Position numbers and translations under genes: made by a program. DNA of 64,000 bases from an uncultured Desulfatiglans sp. (lineage in GTDB: Bacteria; Desulfobacterota; DSM-4660; Desulfatiglandales; Desulfatiglandaceae), in the NCBI GenBank assembly GCA_900498135.1, contig LR026961.1:1518375-1582374 (forward strand). The letters are read 5' to 3'. How positions within the stretch are numbered: the first letter of the stretch is position 1; the number at the start of each line of letters is the position of its first letter. Positions 26,578-34,852 of this stretch are shown one piece after another. The notes under the pieces were generated by a model. The model had not been told where the DNA came from. It did no database searches and saw only the letters and a program-made list of their open reading frames with translations.

Positions 26578-28206
26578 ATGACGAATCATCCCCTGGCCGG
26601 CCGGCCGGCGCCGCGATCCATGCTGATCGACGTCCCCGCGCTGGTCTCGGCCTATTACACGGAAGAGGCGACAGGAAAGGTGTCCTTCGGCACCTCGGGC
26701 CATCGAGGATCGTCCAGGAGCGGGACCTTCAACGAACCGCTGATTGCCGCCATCGCTCAAGCCATCTGCGAATACCGTCTGCAGAACGGCATCACCGGCC
26801 CGCTTTTCCTCGGGGTGGACACCCATGCCCTTTCCGAACCTGCCTACCGCACGGCCGTGGAGGTGCTGGCCGGAAACGGGGTTCAGCTGAGGCTTCACGA
26901 CCGCCGCGAATACACGCCGACACCGGTGATTTCCTTCCTGATCCTGGAGCAGAACAGGCGCGGACAAGGCCCGCCGGCCGACGGGATCGTGATCACGCCC
27001 TCCCACAACCCCCCGGAGGACGGCGGCTTCAAGTACAACCCGCCCCAAGGGGGGCCGGCTGATGTCGATATAACGGCCTGGATCCAGGAAAGGGCCAATG
27101 CCATCAAGGACGAGCACCCCGAGGCCATCAAACGGTTATCCTATCGGAAGGCCCTGCAGGCTGAAACCACCGCTTTCATGGATTTCATCACCCCTTTTGT
27201 CGAGGCGCTGGCCGAGGTCGTCGATATGGATGCCATTCGCGGCGCAGGACTCAGGATCGGCGTCGATCCGCTGGGGGGGTCGGGCATCCACTACTGGGCC
27301 CCGATTGCCGAGCGTTACGGGTTGAACCTGGACGTGATCAACCCGTACACCGACCCGACCTTTGCCTTCATGCCGCTCGATGGGGATGGAAAGATCCGCA
27401 TGGATTGCTCATCGCCTTGCGCCATGGCCAACCTGATCGGCATGGCCGGGCGTTTCGACCTCGCCTGGGGCAATGATCCGGACTTCGACCGCCACGGCAT
27501 CGTGTGTTCGAGCGGGTTGATGAACCCGAACCACTACCTGTCCGTGGCGATCTGGTATCTTCTGCAGAACCGTCCCCGATGGCGCAGGGACCTGGCGGTC
27601 GGCAAGACCCTGGTGAGCAGCAGCATGATCGACCGGGTGGTCGCAGCCCTCGGCCGGAGGCTCTACGAGGTCCCTGTCGGTTTCAAGTGGTTCGTTTCCG
27701 GATTGCTGGGCGGGAGCCTCGCCTTCGGAGGAGAGGAGAGCGCCGGGGCCGCTTTCCTCCGGCGGGACGGTTCCGTCTGGGTCACCGATAAAGACGGGTT
27801 TTGCATGACGCTTTTGGCCGCCGAGATCATGGCGAAGACCGGGAAGAGCCCGGACGAGATCTATCGCGACAAGCTGGTTGCCGACTACGGGGCCACCTTT
27901 TATAACCGGGTCGACACGCCGATTACGGAGGCCGAGAAGGCCGTTCTGAAGCGGCTCGAACCCGGTTCCGTCGATGCGGGGCATGTGGCGGGCATCGCCG
28001 TCCAAAAGGTGTTGACGCGGGCGCCGGGCAACGATGCACCGATCGGCGGGGTCAAGGTCGTCCTGGAGGATGGGTCCTGGTTTGCCATCAGACCCTCGGG
28101 GACGGAGCCCAAAATGAAGGTCTACATCGAAAGCTTCGGGGGTGAGGCGTTGTGGGATCGGATTTACGCGGAGGCGCTCCCGCTGGTTTTTTCGGGGAGC
28201 CGATAA
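26578..28206 (+). CDS. pgm: Phosphoglucomutase (alpha-D-glucose phosphate-specific)
   Basis: The 542-residue cytosolic enzyme interconverts glucose-1-phosphate and glucose-6-phosphate. The phosphoserine is S142 in ITPSHNPP, the metal loop is D300-P-D302-F-D304-R, the sugar loop is GGEESAG near 378, and the phosphate-binding loop is RPSGTEPKMKVY near the C terminus. Length and motifs match the Pgm subfamily (PGM of E. coli type) rather than phosphomannomutase. It feeds sugar-nucleotide and glycogen synthesis. Confidence 0.95.
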   Translation: MTNHPLAGRPAPRSMLIDVPALVSAYYTEEATGKVSFGTSGHRGSSRSGTFNEPLIAAIAQAICEYRLQNGITGPLFLGVDTHALSEPAYRTAVEVLAGNGVQLRLHDRREYTPTPVISFLILEQNRRGQGPPADGIVITPSHNPPEDGGFKYNPPQGGPADVDITAWIQERANAIKDEHPEAIKRLSYRKALQAETTAFMDFITPFVEALAEVVDMDAIRGAGLRIGVDPLGGSGIHYWAPIAERYGLNLDVINPYTDPTFAFMPLDGDGKIRMDCSSPCAMANLIGMAGRFDLAWGNDPDFDRHGIVCSSGLMNPNHYLSVAIWYLLQNRPRWRRDLAVGKTLVSSSMIDRVVAALGRRLYEVPVGFKWFVSGLLGGSLAFGGEESAGAAFLRRDGSVWVTDKDGFCMTLLAAEIMAKTGKSPDEIYRDKLVADYGATFYNRVDTPITEAEKAVLKRLEPGSVDAGHVAGIAVQKVLTRAPGNDAPIGGVKVVLEDGSWFAIRPSGTEPKMKVYIESFGGEALWDRIYAEALPLVFSGSR

Positions 28207-28303
28207 GGATCGATCGGCATCCTTTCGATCGCAGGCCTTTCCCGCAGACCGAACTGGATTCATTTGGGATAGAATGCGCGGCGGTTTTGGAGCCGACGCA
28301 CGG

Positions 28304-28510
28304 CTAACGCCTGAACAGCCAGGCGATGATCGACAGGATCAGGCTGATCAGGATCATTGTGGTGATCGGGATGTAGATCCTGACGTTCGGCCTTTCGATC
28401 AGAATATCCCCCGGGAGGCGCCCGAACGGAATCTTTCCCAGCCAGGGCCAGAGAAGGCCCATGAAGACCAGCAAGACCCCGGCGATAATCAGTATGCGGC
28501 GTATCTCCAT
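28304..28510 (-). CDS. DUF2905 small membrane protein
   Basis: The 68-residue protein has two membrane spans (ILIIAGVLLVFMGLLWPWL and TMILISLILSIIAWLF) joined by the family's conserved loop KIPFGRLPGDILIERPNVRIYIPITT. Function is unknown. It is monocistronic as far as can be seen. Confidence 0.88.
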   Translation of the reverse strand: MEIRRILIIAGVLLVFMGLLWPWLGKIPFGRLPGDILIERPNVRIYIPITTMILISLILSIIAWLFRR

Positions 28511-28683
28511 CCGTGTTTTCCTGACCGTTCGGCGATGAAAGGTCGCCGGAACCCGGCGTTGTCCGAACGGGCGATTCTATCCCTATCCAATGTGAAACAG
28601 CCGCCCTCCACCGCGCGAAGGTTTCGGTGGGAGGCTTGGTGATTGAGGTTTCGCCCCCACGGGTGCTACGCCAAAGGGCCGGA

Positions 28684-30375
28684 TCATCGCCTTCGAGCGG
28701 CTTCATCCCGAAGAGAGGGGACGCCGAGCATCTCTTCCAGCAGGATCCTGGAGACGGATTGCCAGACATCGGGGGGCAATTCCACCTGCCGATCCGGGTC
28801 TGTGTCATCCGGATCCCTGAAGAGGTAAAGCAGTTCTGTCAGGCCCGCTGGTTTGTAAACAGGACCCGGGACCCATCCGTCTTCATCGTTGTCGACGTAA
28901 GGGTCTGTCAGCATAATGGCTTTGAGGTCGTGCAGCGGCGCGGCCAGTCCGAGACGTTCGTTCAGGCTGTCGAGGATCTGGTTGGCGATGAGCGCGTGGC
29001 CCGTGAAGCCAGGATGGACGCCGTCGAGGCAGAAACTGCCGCCGCGTGACCATTTGCGGTTCAGGATGCGGCCGTCGATCTCGATGGGGGTTTCCCCTGT
29101 CAACACCGCACTCAAATCCTCTCCGATATCCAGTACCTGCACCGAGGGACCGGTTTCCGCCGCAGCGCTGAGAATGGCCCGGTTGAAACCGTCGACCCGC
29201 TCCATGATCATCCGCTCCTCTGCTTCAGAAAGGACGAGGCCGTCATTCTGGATGCCGCCGATCTCGAGGGCCCGATTGACGTAATCCGCCGAGTAGCCGG
29301 TGTGGAGAAGCATGTACATGAAACCGAAGGTGAAGAGGGATATCCGATCGCCCCGGGTGAAATCCGCAACGGGTTCGCCCGGCGCCGCTACACGGGAAAA
29401 GGTGGGCGGCACCGTATAGTCGGGGTCGATCTTCCTGAGGTAATATTCGATATCCTCGGAATCGAAGAGATATCCCACAGCGCTGTAGTAAGGAAGGGTC
29501 AGGCAGAAGATGGATCGACGCTCCGAGGGCAGAAGACTGTCTTCCTGCAGGCGGGAGAGGATGTGGCGGTATTGGTTCGCGAAATCGTCCTCTTCGGTCA
29601 GATTCCTCTCGATGGCATCCACTGTGTACGGATCGAAGCGGAGGATGCCTGTCGTCTGGCCGTAGTCCAGAAGGGCGCGCAGGCCCGGTAAGAGCTGCAG
29701 CGCGATCAGGTCGAACGGGAAGGGGAGAAAGACAGGGTTAGCCCCCCCGGTCCCCAGGGTGGCCAAGCTGGAGTCGTTGTTTCCGGCCCAGAAGATCACC
29801 AGGGCATGCGCTGAAGAGCGCTCGTCAGCCGCCAGGCGATCGAGGAGCACCCGCAAGGCGTCCATTTGGGAGACCGGTTGGCCGGCCAGGAGGTTCAGAG
29901 GGTAAAGGACTTTGTCGTAAGCGTCCGTCAATCCTTGAGGAAGCTTTTTGTCGCAGAGGCAGGAGGGGCTCAGGAAAGAGTCTTCGGCACCCACCCGCTT
30001 GTAGTACTCGATGCCTTCGATGGAAAAGATATCCGCACCGTCGACGCCGAGGTTCGTCGGGATGCGGAAAGGGAAAAGGCGTCTCCCGGAAAGGTTCAGC
30101 ACCGGCTCTGAAAAAATCGGGATGCTCACCTGCGCCAGGGATTCGGATATCCGGTGGAGGTAGGCATTCCAGGTGCTGAAGGCATGGTTGGCGGCGTCCA
30201 TGGTCCCTTGGGTGAGGCTGTCGCCGACCGCAGAAAGTAGGATTTCGGGGCGTTGATCAGCGGCCTTCGCGCTGCCTGCAACGGGCAGGAGGAAGAGGAG
30301 CAGGAGCGGCAAAACCGATGGGAACGTGAGGTGCCGACTGTTCTTGCGGGTTGATGGGCGCACGAAATATTCCAC
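28684..30375 (-). CDS. Exported SGNH/GDSL-type hydrolase
   Basis: The product, about 563 residues, has a signal segment (SVLPLLLLFLLPVAGSAKA) and then SGNH blocks: block I SAVGDSLTQG (Ser near residue 53), block III FWAGNNDSS, and block V SRGGSFCLDGVHPGFTGHAL with Asp and His. It is probably a periplasmic or outer-membrane esterase, lipase or acetylhydrolase of unknown substrate; it is larger than typical because of inserts. The GTG at 30375 is preferred over ATG 30390 because GGAGGAG lies 6 nt before it. A C-terminal DNDEDGWVPG segment is calcium-loop-like. It follows the UbiB-like gene by 30 bp. Confidence 0.82.
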   Translation of the reverse strand: MEYFVRPSTRKNSRHLTFPSVLPLLLLFLLPVAGSAKAADQRPEILLSAVGDSLTQGTMDAANHAFSTWNAYLHRISESLAQVSIPIFSEPVLNLSGRRLFPFRIPTNLGVDGADIFSIEGIEYYKRVGAEDSFLSPSCLCDKKLPQGLTDAYDKVLYPLNLLAGQPVSQMDALRVLLDRLAADERSSAHALVIFWAGNNDSSLATLGTGGANPVFLPFPFDLIALQLLPGLRALLDYGQTTGILRFDPYTVDAIERNLTEEDDFANQYRHILSRLQEDSLLPSERRSIFCLTLPYYSAVGYLFDSEDIEYYLRKIDPDYTVPPTFSRVAAPGEPVADFTRGDRISLFTFGFMYMLLHTGYSADYVNRALEIGGIQNDGLVLSEAEERMIMERVDGFNRAILSAAAETGPSVQVLDIGEDLSAVLTGETPIEIDGRILNRKWSRGGSFCLDGVHPGFTGHALIANQILDSLNERLGLAAPLHDLKAIMLTDPYVDNDEDGWVPGPVYKPAGLTELLYLFRDPDDTDPDRQVELPPDVWQSVSRILLEEMLGVPSLRDEAARRR

Positions 30376-30405
30376 GATGCACTCCTCCATGCGTTAAGGC
30401 CACGC

Positions 30406-32058
30406 TCAGAAGCGGCGGGTACGCAGGATATTGAACACCAGCCAGAGCCCCAGGATCCCTGAGATGATGTAGCCGATGACCCCGAGCGCGGGGTATCCGA
30501 AGAGAAACGGTTTGACGCCGGTTGTAATGATCATGGAAGAGCCGATGATCATCGCAGCCAGAATGACGCCGAGGGTCAGACGATTGAAGATGTTTTCCAA
30601 CGTTTTCCTGAGGCCTCCGAGGTTTTCGTGTTCGAACCGGATGCTCAGATCCCCGCGGTTGACCTTGTCGACGATCTGCGAGAGATGGCTCGGGAGGTTG
30701 CGGTGGAGGCTCAGGAGGTGGCCTGCAGTGCTGCGGAGGTTTTTCCAGAGGAACCCGGGGTGGTAGCGTTCTACAGCCAGACGCCGGACCTGGTCTTCGA
30801 TCTCCGGGATGACGTTGAGGTCGGGATAGAGGATTCGGGCGGTTCCTTCAGCGGTGACCAGGGCCTTGATCATGACGGCGAGGTCGCTCGGCACGCGCAG
30901 ACGGTACTCCCGCAAAAGGGCGGTGATATCAAGCAAAGCCTGCCCGATGTTGATTTCCTGGAGGGGGATGGACGTGTAGGCATCCAGGATGTCGAGGAGA
31001 TCCCTTTCAAGGGCGCGTTGATCGAAGGTCCTATCGATCGACGTGATCAGCAGGAGGGTTTCCAGCAGGCGCTTGCTGTCTTTTTCGGCGACCGAACGGA
31101 CCAGGTCGATGAGGTCGAAGCGGTCTTCGTCCGTCAGCCTCCCCACCATTCCCCAGTCCAGGAGGCATAGTTCCTTCCCTTCCCTGACAAGGATGTTGCC
31201 CGGGTGGGGATCGGCATGGAAAAAACCATGTTCGAGGATCTGGCTGATCGTGATCCTCAGACCGAGCTTCGCCAGGTTTTCCGCTTCTTCGATGTGTTCG
31301 GCGGGAAGCTCCTTGAGCTTTTTGCCGCGGACGAAATCCATGACGAGCAGGCGCTCGGTGCAGTATTCCGAGACCGGTTCGGGAATGTACACCCCGGGCA
31401 TGCCGGAAAGCTGAGCCCGGGCGATCTGCATGGCCCGGGCCTCTCTCAGAAAATCCAGTTCGCGCAGGAGATTCCGCCTGGTGGTTTTGAGCAGCCCCGG
31501 CAGATCGTAAAGGCGGATCTCTTCCACCCGCTCGTTCAACCGGCCGAGGAGGTAGGCGAGAATGTCCAGGTCTTTCTCGATTTTCGATCGAATGCCGGGC
31601 CGTTGCACCTTGATCGCGACCACCCTCCGGCTGTCGCGCAGGAGGGCACGATGAACCTGGGAGAGACTCGCGGCGGCGATCGGTTCGGTCTCGAATGAGA
31701 GAAAGACCTCCTCGAGCGGCGCCCCGAGCGCCTTCTCGATCACCTTGCGGATGTCGGACGGCTTTTCGGGCGGGACCTCATCCTGCAACTTCCGCAGCTC
31801 CTCGATCAGGGGGCCGGGTAGAAGATCGGGCCGGAGGCTCATGATCTGACCGAACTTGACGAAGGTCGGTCCGAGGTCTTCCATGGCGCGGCGGATCCGC
31901 TCCCACGTGCCGAGCTCAAGTTCCCGGCGGCTGGATTTCGTGAGGAGCTTTTTGCCCGGGAGATCCAGCCGGTCGACGAGGTCGACAAAGCCATAGTTCA
32001 ACAACGTGAGGACGATATCTTTGAACCGCCCGAGGTTGGTCAGCGTCTTGATTTCCAC
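30406..32058 (-). CDS. ABC1/UbiB-family atypical protein kinase-like protein
   Basis: The 550-residue protein carries the family-specific KFGQ motif (K68-Q71), the Ala-rich nucleotide loop AAASLSQVH (128-136), VVAIKVQRPG with the ion-pair lysine, HADPHPGN and LLDWGMVG. Two C-terminal membrane spans follow (LGVILAAMIIGSSMIITTG and ALGVIGYIISGILGLWLVF). Relatives support ubiquinone or other isoprenoid-quinone synthesis, and some are ATPases. It starts 3 bp after a small phasin-like gene, indicating translational coupling. Confidence 0.92.
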   Translation of the reverse strand: MEIKTLTNLGRFKDIVLTLLNYGFVDLVDRLDLPGKKLLTKSSRRELELGTWERIRRAMEDLGPTFVKFGQIMSLRPDLLPGPLIEELRKLQDEVPPEKPSDIRKVIEKALGAPLEEVFLSFETEPIAAASLSQVHRALLRDSRRVVAIKVQRPGIRSKIEKDLDILAYLLGRLNERVEEIRLYDLPGLLKTTRRNLLRELDFLREARAMQIARAQLSGMPGVYIPEPVSEYCTERLLVMDFVRGKKLKELPAEHIEEAENLAKLGLRITISQILEHGFFHADPHPGNILVREGKELCLLDWGMVGRLTDEDRFDLIDLVRSVAEKDSKRLLETLLLITSIDRTFDQRALERDLLDILDAYTSIPLQEINIGQALLDITALLREYRLRVPSDLAVMIKALVTAEGTARILYPDLNVIPEIEDQVRRLAVERYHPGFLWKNLRSTAGHLLSLHRNLPSHLSQIVDKVNRGDLSIRFEHENLGGLRKTLENIFNRLTLGVILAAMIIGSSMIITTGVKPFLFGYPALGVIGYIISGILGLWLVFNILRTRRF

Positions 32059-32061
32059 GAA

Positions 32062-32388
32062 TCACCCCTCGATCGGGTCCTTTGCCGCCTCGAGCAGACT
32101 CACCCGCTCTTCGAGGTTCTGGACGCGCGATCTCAGTTCGTCCAACTCCTTGCGGCTGCCCACATCGAGGTTCCGGAGCCCCTTGTGGACGGTTTCGGTG
32201 ATATTTTCCTCGATCCTGGACCATTGCTTTTCACCGGTTTCCAGCAGTTCGTCCGTGAGCCGCCGGGCATCCTCTTTGCTCATGCGGGCCTCGTCCACCA
32301 TTTTGCGTGCAGTTTCTTCGATCTTGTCCTTGGTGAGGAACACCATGCCGAGACCGGCCAATAACCCCTTTTTGATATCATCCAACAT
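32062..32388 (-). CDS. Small phasin-like / PhaF-type coiled-coil protein
   Basis: The 108-residue protein starts with an amphipathic, weakly hydrophobic helix (IKKGLLAGLGMVFLTKDKIEETARKMVDE) and ends in a heptad-like coiled coil (RKELDELRSRVQNLEERVSLLEA). This matches the small phasin/polyhydroxyalkanoate regulator-like proteins often found beside UbiB-like kinases. No PHA genes are in the window, so a role at the membrane with the kinase is as plausible as granule binding. Confidence 0.78.
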   Translation of the reverse strand: MLDDIKKGLLAGLGMVFLTKDKIEETARKMVDEARMSKEDARRLTDELLETGEKQWSRIEENITETVHKGLRNLDVGSRKELDELRSRVQNLEERVSLLEAAKDPIEG

Positions 32389-32507
32389 ATCCTGCCTCCT
32401 CGAATGAATTGTGATGAACTTTCAGGCGGATCGCCAGGTGCTTTCGGTGCGATGCGGCCCCCAGCGCGGGGGGATCGGCTCTGGAGCGGACACCCGTTAG
32501 GCGCTGT

Positions 32508-33020
32508 TCAAAAACCGAAGCCGATCCCGATTCCGAAGTGGATTTGGGCATCGGGGGCAACGCCCTTCAGGGGCCAGAGATGATGTTCGCGTTCTGCGAT
32601 GACCGGATAGGTGTATTGAATGTCCCCCAGGGGGCGCGTTTCGCTCCCGGCGACGGTGCCGACCACCGTGATCCATCTGCCTGCACGGTAGATGGCAGGG
32701 TCCAGGAAGCCTTCCACCGAAATGAGAAAGCGCCCCCTCGATTCGCTGTCCGGTTTGGGCTTTTGCCGGCTGTCGAGAGGTCGCTGAACAACGAAAATGA
32801 GACTTTTGCCCGGGAGATTTTTCGTTTCGACGATTTGTCCGCCCAGGACCACCGTGGTGCCCGAAAAAGCGCCGGGATCGGCTGCGAGCGTCGGGAAGGG
32901 CAAGGACCGATCCGCGCTCTGGAGCGCCTTTAGGGAAACGACCGGTGCACACCCGGCAGCGGCGGCGAGACAGGTCATCAGCAGGAACCAAGCGATGCAT
33001 AGACGGGTCTTCAGTTTCAT
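32508..33020 (-). CDS. Slp-family outer-membrane lipoprotein
   Basis: The 170-residue product has a lipoprotein signal ending in LAAAAGC and the Slp-type core: PGAFSGTTVVLGGQIVETKNL, VVQRPLDSRQKPKP, GRFLISVEGFLDPAIYRAGRWITVVGTVAG and YTYPVIA. This suits the starvation-inducible Slp lipoproteins anchored in the outer membrane. The last 20 residues (IHFGIGIGFGF) are Gly/Phe alternating. ATG 33020 has GAGAGGGG upstream. It is on its own between two non-coding gaps. Confidence 0.88.
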   Translation of the reverse strand: MKLKTRLCIAWFLLMTCLAAAAGCAPVVSLKALQSADRSLPFPTLAADPGAFSGTTVVLGGQIVETKNLPGKSLIFVVQRPLDSRQKPKPDSESRGRFLISVEGFLDPAIYRAGRWITVVGTVAGSETRPLGDIQYTYPVIAEREHHLWPLKGVAPDAQIHFGIGIGFGF

Positions 33021-33668
33021 GAGCCCCTCTCGAGGCTGGACCGGGGACCCCGAACCTTCCCCAGGCCGCTCGTCCATCGGTGTTTGCCGAAGCGATCCTT
33101 TCCCCACAGGCGCTTTACGGTTCCGGCTCCGGATCCCAGCCCAATCCGGCCGGGTTTTCCCGGATCGAGTTGGTTCTGCTTTCTCTCCACCCCGCCTGGC
33201 GGATCAGGAACGCGGCTCCCTCATCTTTTCGATCGGGGTATGGTTGTGATATATATTAAAATAAAAAATCTACACGAAAGCGGTTGTTCTGGATGTCCAT
33301 CCGGAAAGGATTTCCCGGTGGAAGCCGGCCTCCGATCCGGAAAAGAGAGCTGTCTGCCCATATCGATATAAAAAATCCGTTGTACGGATAAAGCCTGGGG
33401 AGCCATTCCCAAGCATACGCACAGCTTGAGGACGAGATCGGCAAAAGAGGGCATTTCCAAGTGAAAACGCTTCGACAAGCCCTCACCCATATTAAAAGGT
33501 GAAGAACGAGAAATAAAGGCTTTTCCGGTCCGGCGGTTCTGTCGCGCGTGACCGGCCGGGAATTCGGGTTTTTGGAATGAGACCGGATCTCCGGGAACAG
33601 TTGCTCAGCTGAGGGCCGTGGCGCCGCTCCGGGCGGGAGCGGTTCGACGGCCTGAGAAGGAGGGAAAA
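33021..33668. other. Non-coding gap with AT-rich stretch and partial repeat
   Basis: These 648 bp hold no convincing gene. From 33240 to 33290 the sequence is markedly AT-rich (ATATATTAAAATAAAAAATC). The partial palindromic repeat at 33296-33372 follows. The remainder, 33380-33668, holds nothing I recognise. Confidence 0.6.
33296..33372 (-). repeat. Partial copy F of the dispersed repeat (right-end unit)
   Basis: TCCATCCGGAAAGG, a CCCGG..GCCGG hairpin and GATCCGGAAAAGAG reproduce, on the opposite strand, the terminal part of the full element (end repeat, small hairpin, inner repeat). Weaker similarity continues through CCCATATC...AAAATCC. The large central stem-loop is missing. Confidence 0.6.
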
Positions 33669-34145
33669 ATGGTGGAGATCAATCCTGAATATCTTGCACC
33701 CTGCGGCCTCTACTGCGGGGTATGCGCCATCCTATACGCCGAACGGGATGGGAACCGCAAATTCAAGGAGCGGCTGGTGGACGTCTATAAGGGCAAGCTG
33801 CCGGACAGCGGGAACCTGTCGGCGGACGACATCTGCTGCAAAGGCTGCCTTTCGGACGATCCTTTCCTCTTCTGCCGCGAATGCGCCATCAAGGCCTGCA
33901 CCCGCGAAAAGGGCTACACGGGCTGTCATCAGTGCGACGCGTTCCCCTGCCGTCTGATCGACGAATTTCCCATGCCTGTGGGCCGGAAGGTCATGCTTCG
34001 GGCCATCCCGTACTGGCGGGAGCACGGCACCGAAAAGTGGGTGGCCGACGAAGAGGCCCGTTACCACTGCCCGGCCTGCGGCCATCGATTGTTCCGCGGC
34101 GCCAAACGCTGCAATCGGTGCGGTACGCCGGTAGACCTGGATTGA
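33669..34145 (+). CDS. DUF3795 cysteine-rich protein
   Basis: The 158-residue protein has the DUF3795 start LAPCGLYCGVCAILYA followed by numerous cysteines (CCKGCLSDDPFLFCRECAIKAC, CHQCDAFPC). It ends with a rubredoxin-like zinc ribbon, YHCPACGHRLFRGAKRCNRCG. Members occur mainly in anaerobes and are of unknown function. Metal or Fe-S binding is expected. ATG 33669 has AAGGAGGG upstream; in-frame sequence before it is not conserved-looking. Confidence 0.88.
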   Translation: MVEINPEYLAPCGLYCGVCAILYAERDGNRKFKERLVDVYKGKLPDSGNLSADDICCKGCLSDDPFLFCRECAIKACTREKGYTGCHQCDAFPCRLIDEFPMPVGRKVMLRAIPYWREHGTEKWVADEEARYHCPACGHRLFRGAKRCNRCGTPVDLD

Positions 34146-34146
34146 C

Positions 34147-34175
34147 CTCCATCCGGAAAAGGCCTCTTTGCGCTG
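34147..34175 (+). repeat. Short remnant H of the dispersed repeat
   Basis: CTCCATCCGGAAAAGGCCTCTTT directly after the DUF3795 stop matches only the left end of the full repeat. The remnant is too short to be sure of common origin. Confidence 0.4.
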
Positions 34176-34191
34176 CGACGAAGACTCCTTG

Positions 34192-34740
34192 TCACATGCG
34201 TTTGTATTCCATGAAATACCGGTAGAAGGCGGCCAGGACCAGGGCGTGGGTGATCGCGCCCTGCCGGATGAGGGCGGGCACTTCCTCGATCGGCTTGAGC
34301 AGGACCTGGATGTCCTCCTTGTCGTCCTGTTCCTGCTGCCCCGCCGGAATGACATCGTTGGCTAGATAGGTGTAGCAGATATTGTTCTGGATGGCCGGGT
34401 TCGGGTGCACCGTTCCGAGTTCGAAGGCCTTCCCGGCATGATAACCGGTCTCTTCACGAAGTTCCCTGAGGGCCGCGGTTTCGGGGGTGTCGCCGGCCTC
34501 TACGAGTCCGCCCGGTATCTCCAGCGTGACGTCGCGGATGCCGTGCCGGTACTGGCGGATCAGGACGACCTCGCCGTTGGACGTGAGGGGGATGATGTTG
34601 ACCCAGGCGGAAGATTCCAGCACGAAGAAATCATGGGCCTTTCCGGTGCGGGGAGAGCGTGCGCGGTCGGTCCGGATGCTGAAGACACGATAGGATCTGT
34701 CCAGGATGCTCGACAGGACTTCCCAGTGTTTCGGGGACAT
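34192..34740 (-). CDS. Nudix hydrolase, ADP-ribose pyrophosphatase type
   Basis: The 182-residue protein has a perfect Nudix box: GGLVEAG, then REL-REETGY (GX5EX7REUXEEXGU). The preceding EYRHGIRDVTLEIPGG-like strand (QYRHGIRDVTLEIPGGLVE) is typical of NudF/ADP-ribose pyrophosphatases, and the YTYLANDV segment follows. It probably hydrolyses ADP-ribose or other nucleoside diphosphate sugars. It lies 112 bp downstream of the DinG-like helicase in the same direction. Confidence 0.9.
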   Translation of the reverse strand: MSPKHWEVLSSILDRSYRVFSIRTDRARSPRTGKAHDFFVLESSAWVNIIPLTSNGEVVLIRQYRHGIRDVTLEIPGGLVEAGDTPETAALRELREETGYHAGKAFELGTVHPNPAIQNNICYTYLANDVIPAGQQEQDDKEDIQVLLKPIEEVPALIRQGAITHALVLAAFYRYFMEYKRM

Positions 34741-34852
34741 GGTTCGGGGCTCCTTTCTCGGCGAACTGAGGCGTGCTGCGGGTTTTCGGCCGCCGGCGCC
34801 GGATCCCGCTCCGCATGAATGCGGCCGATTGTGATGGAACGGCGGCCGGGAA

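Noticed and set aside
33221-33490. Small minus-strand frames in the gap upstream of the DUF3795 gene
   Set aside because: They read through the palindromic repeat and have no protein-like composition.
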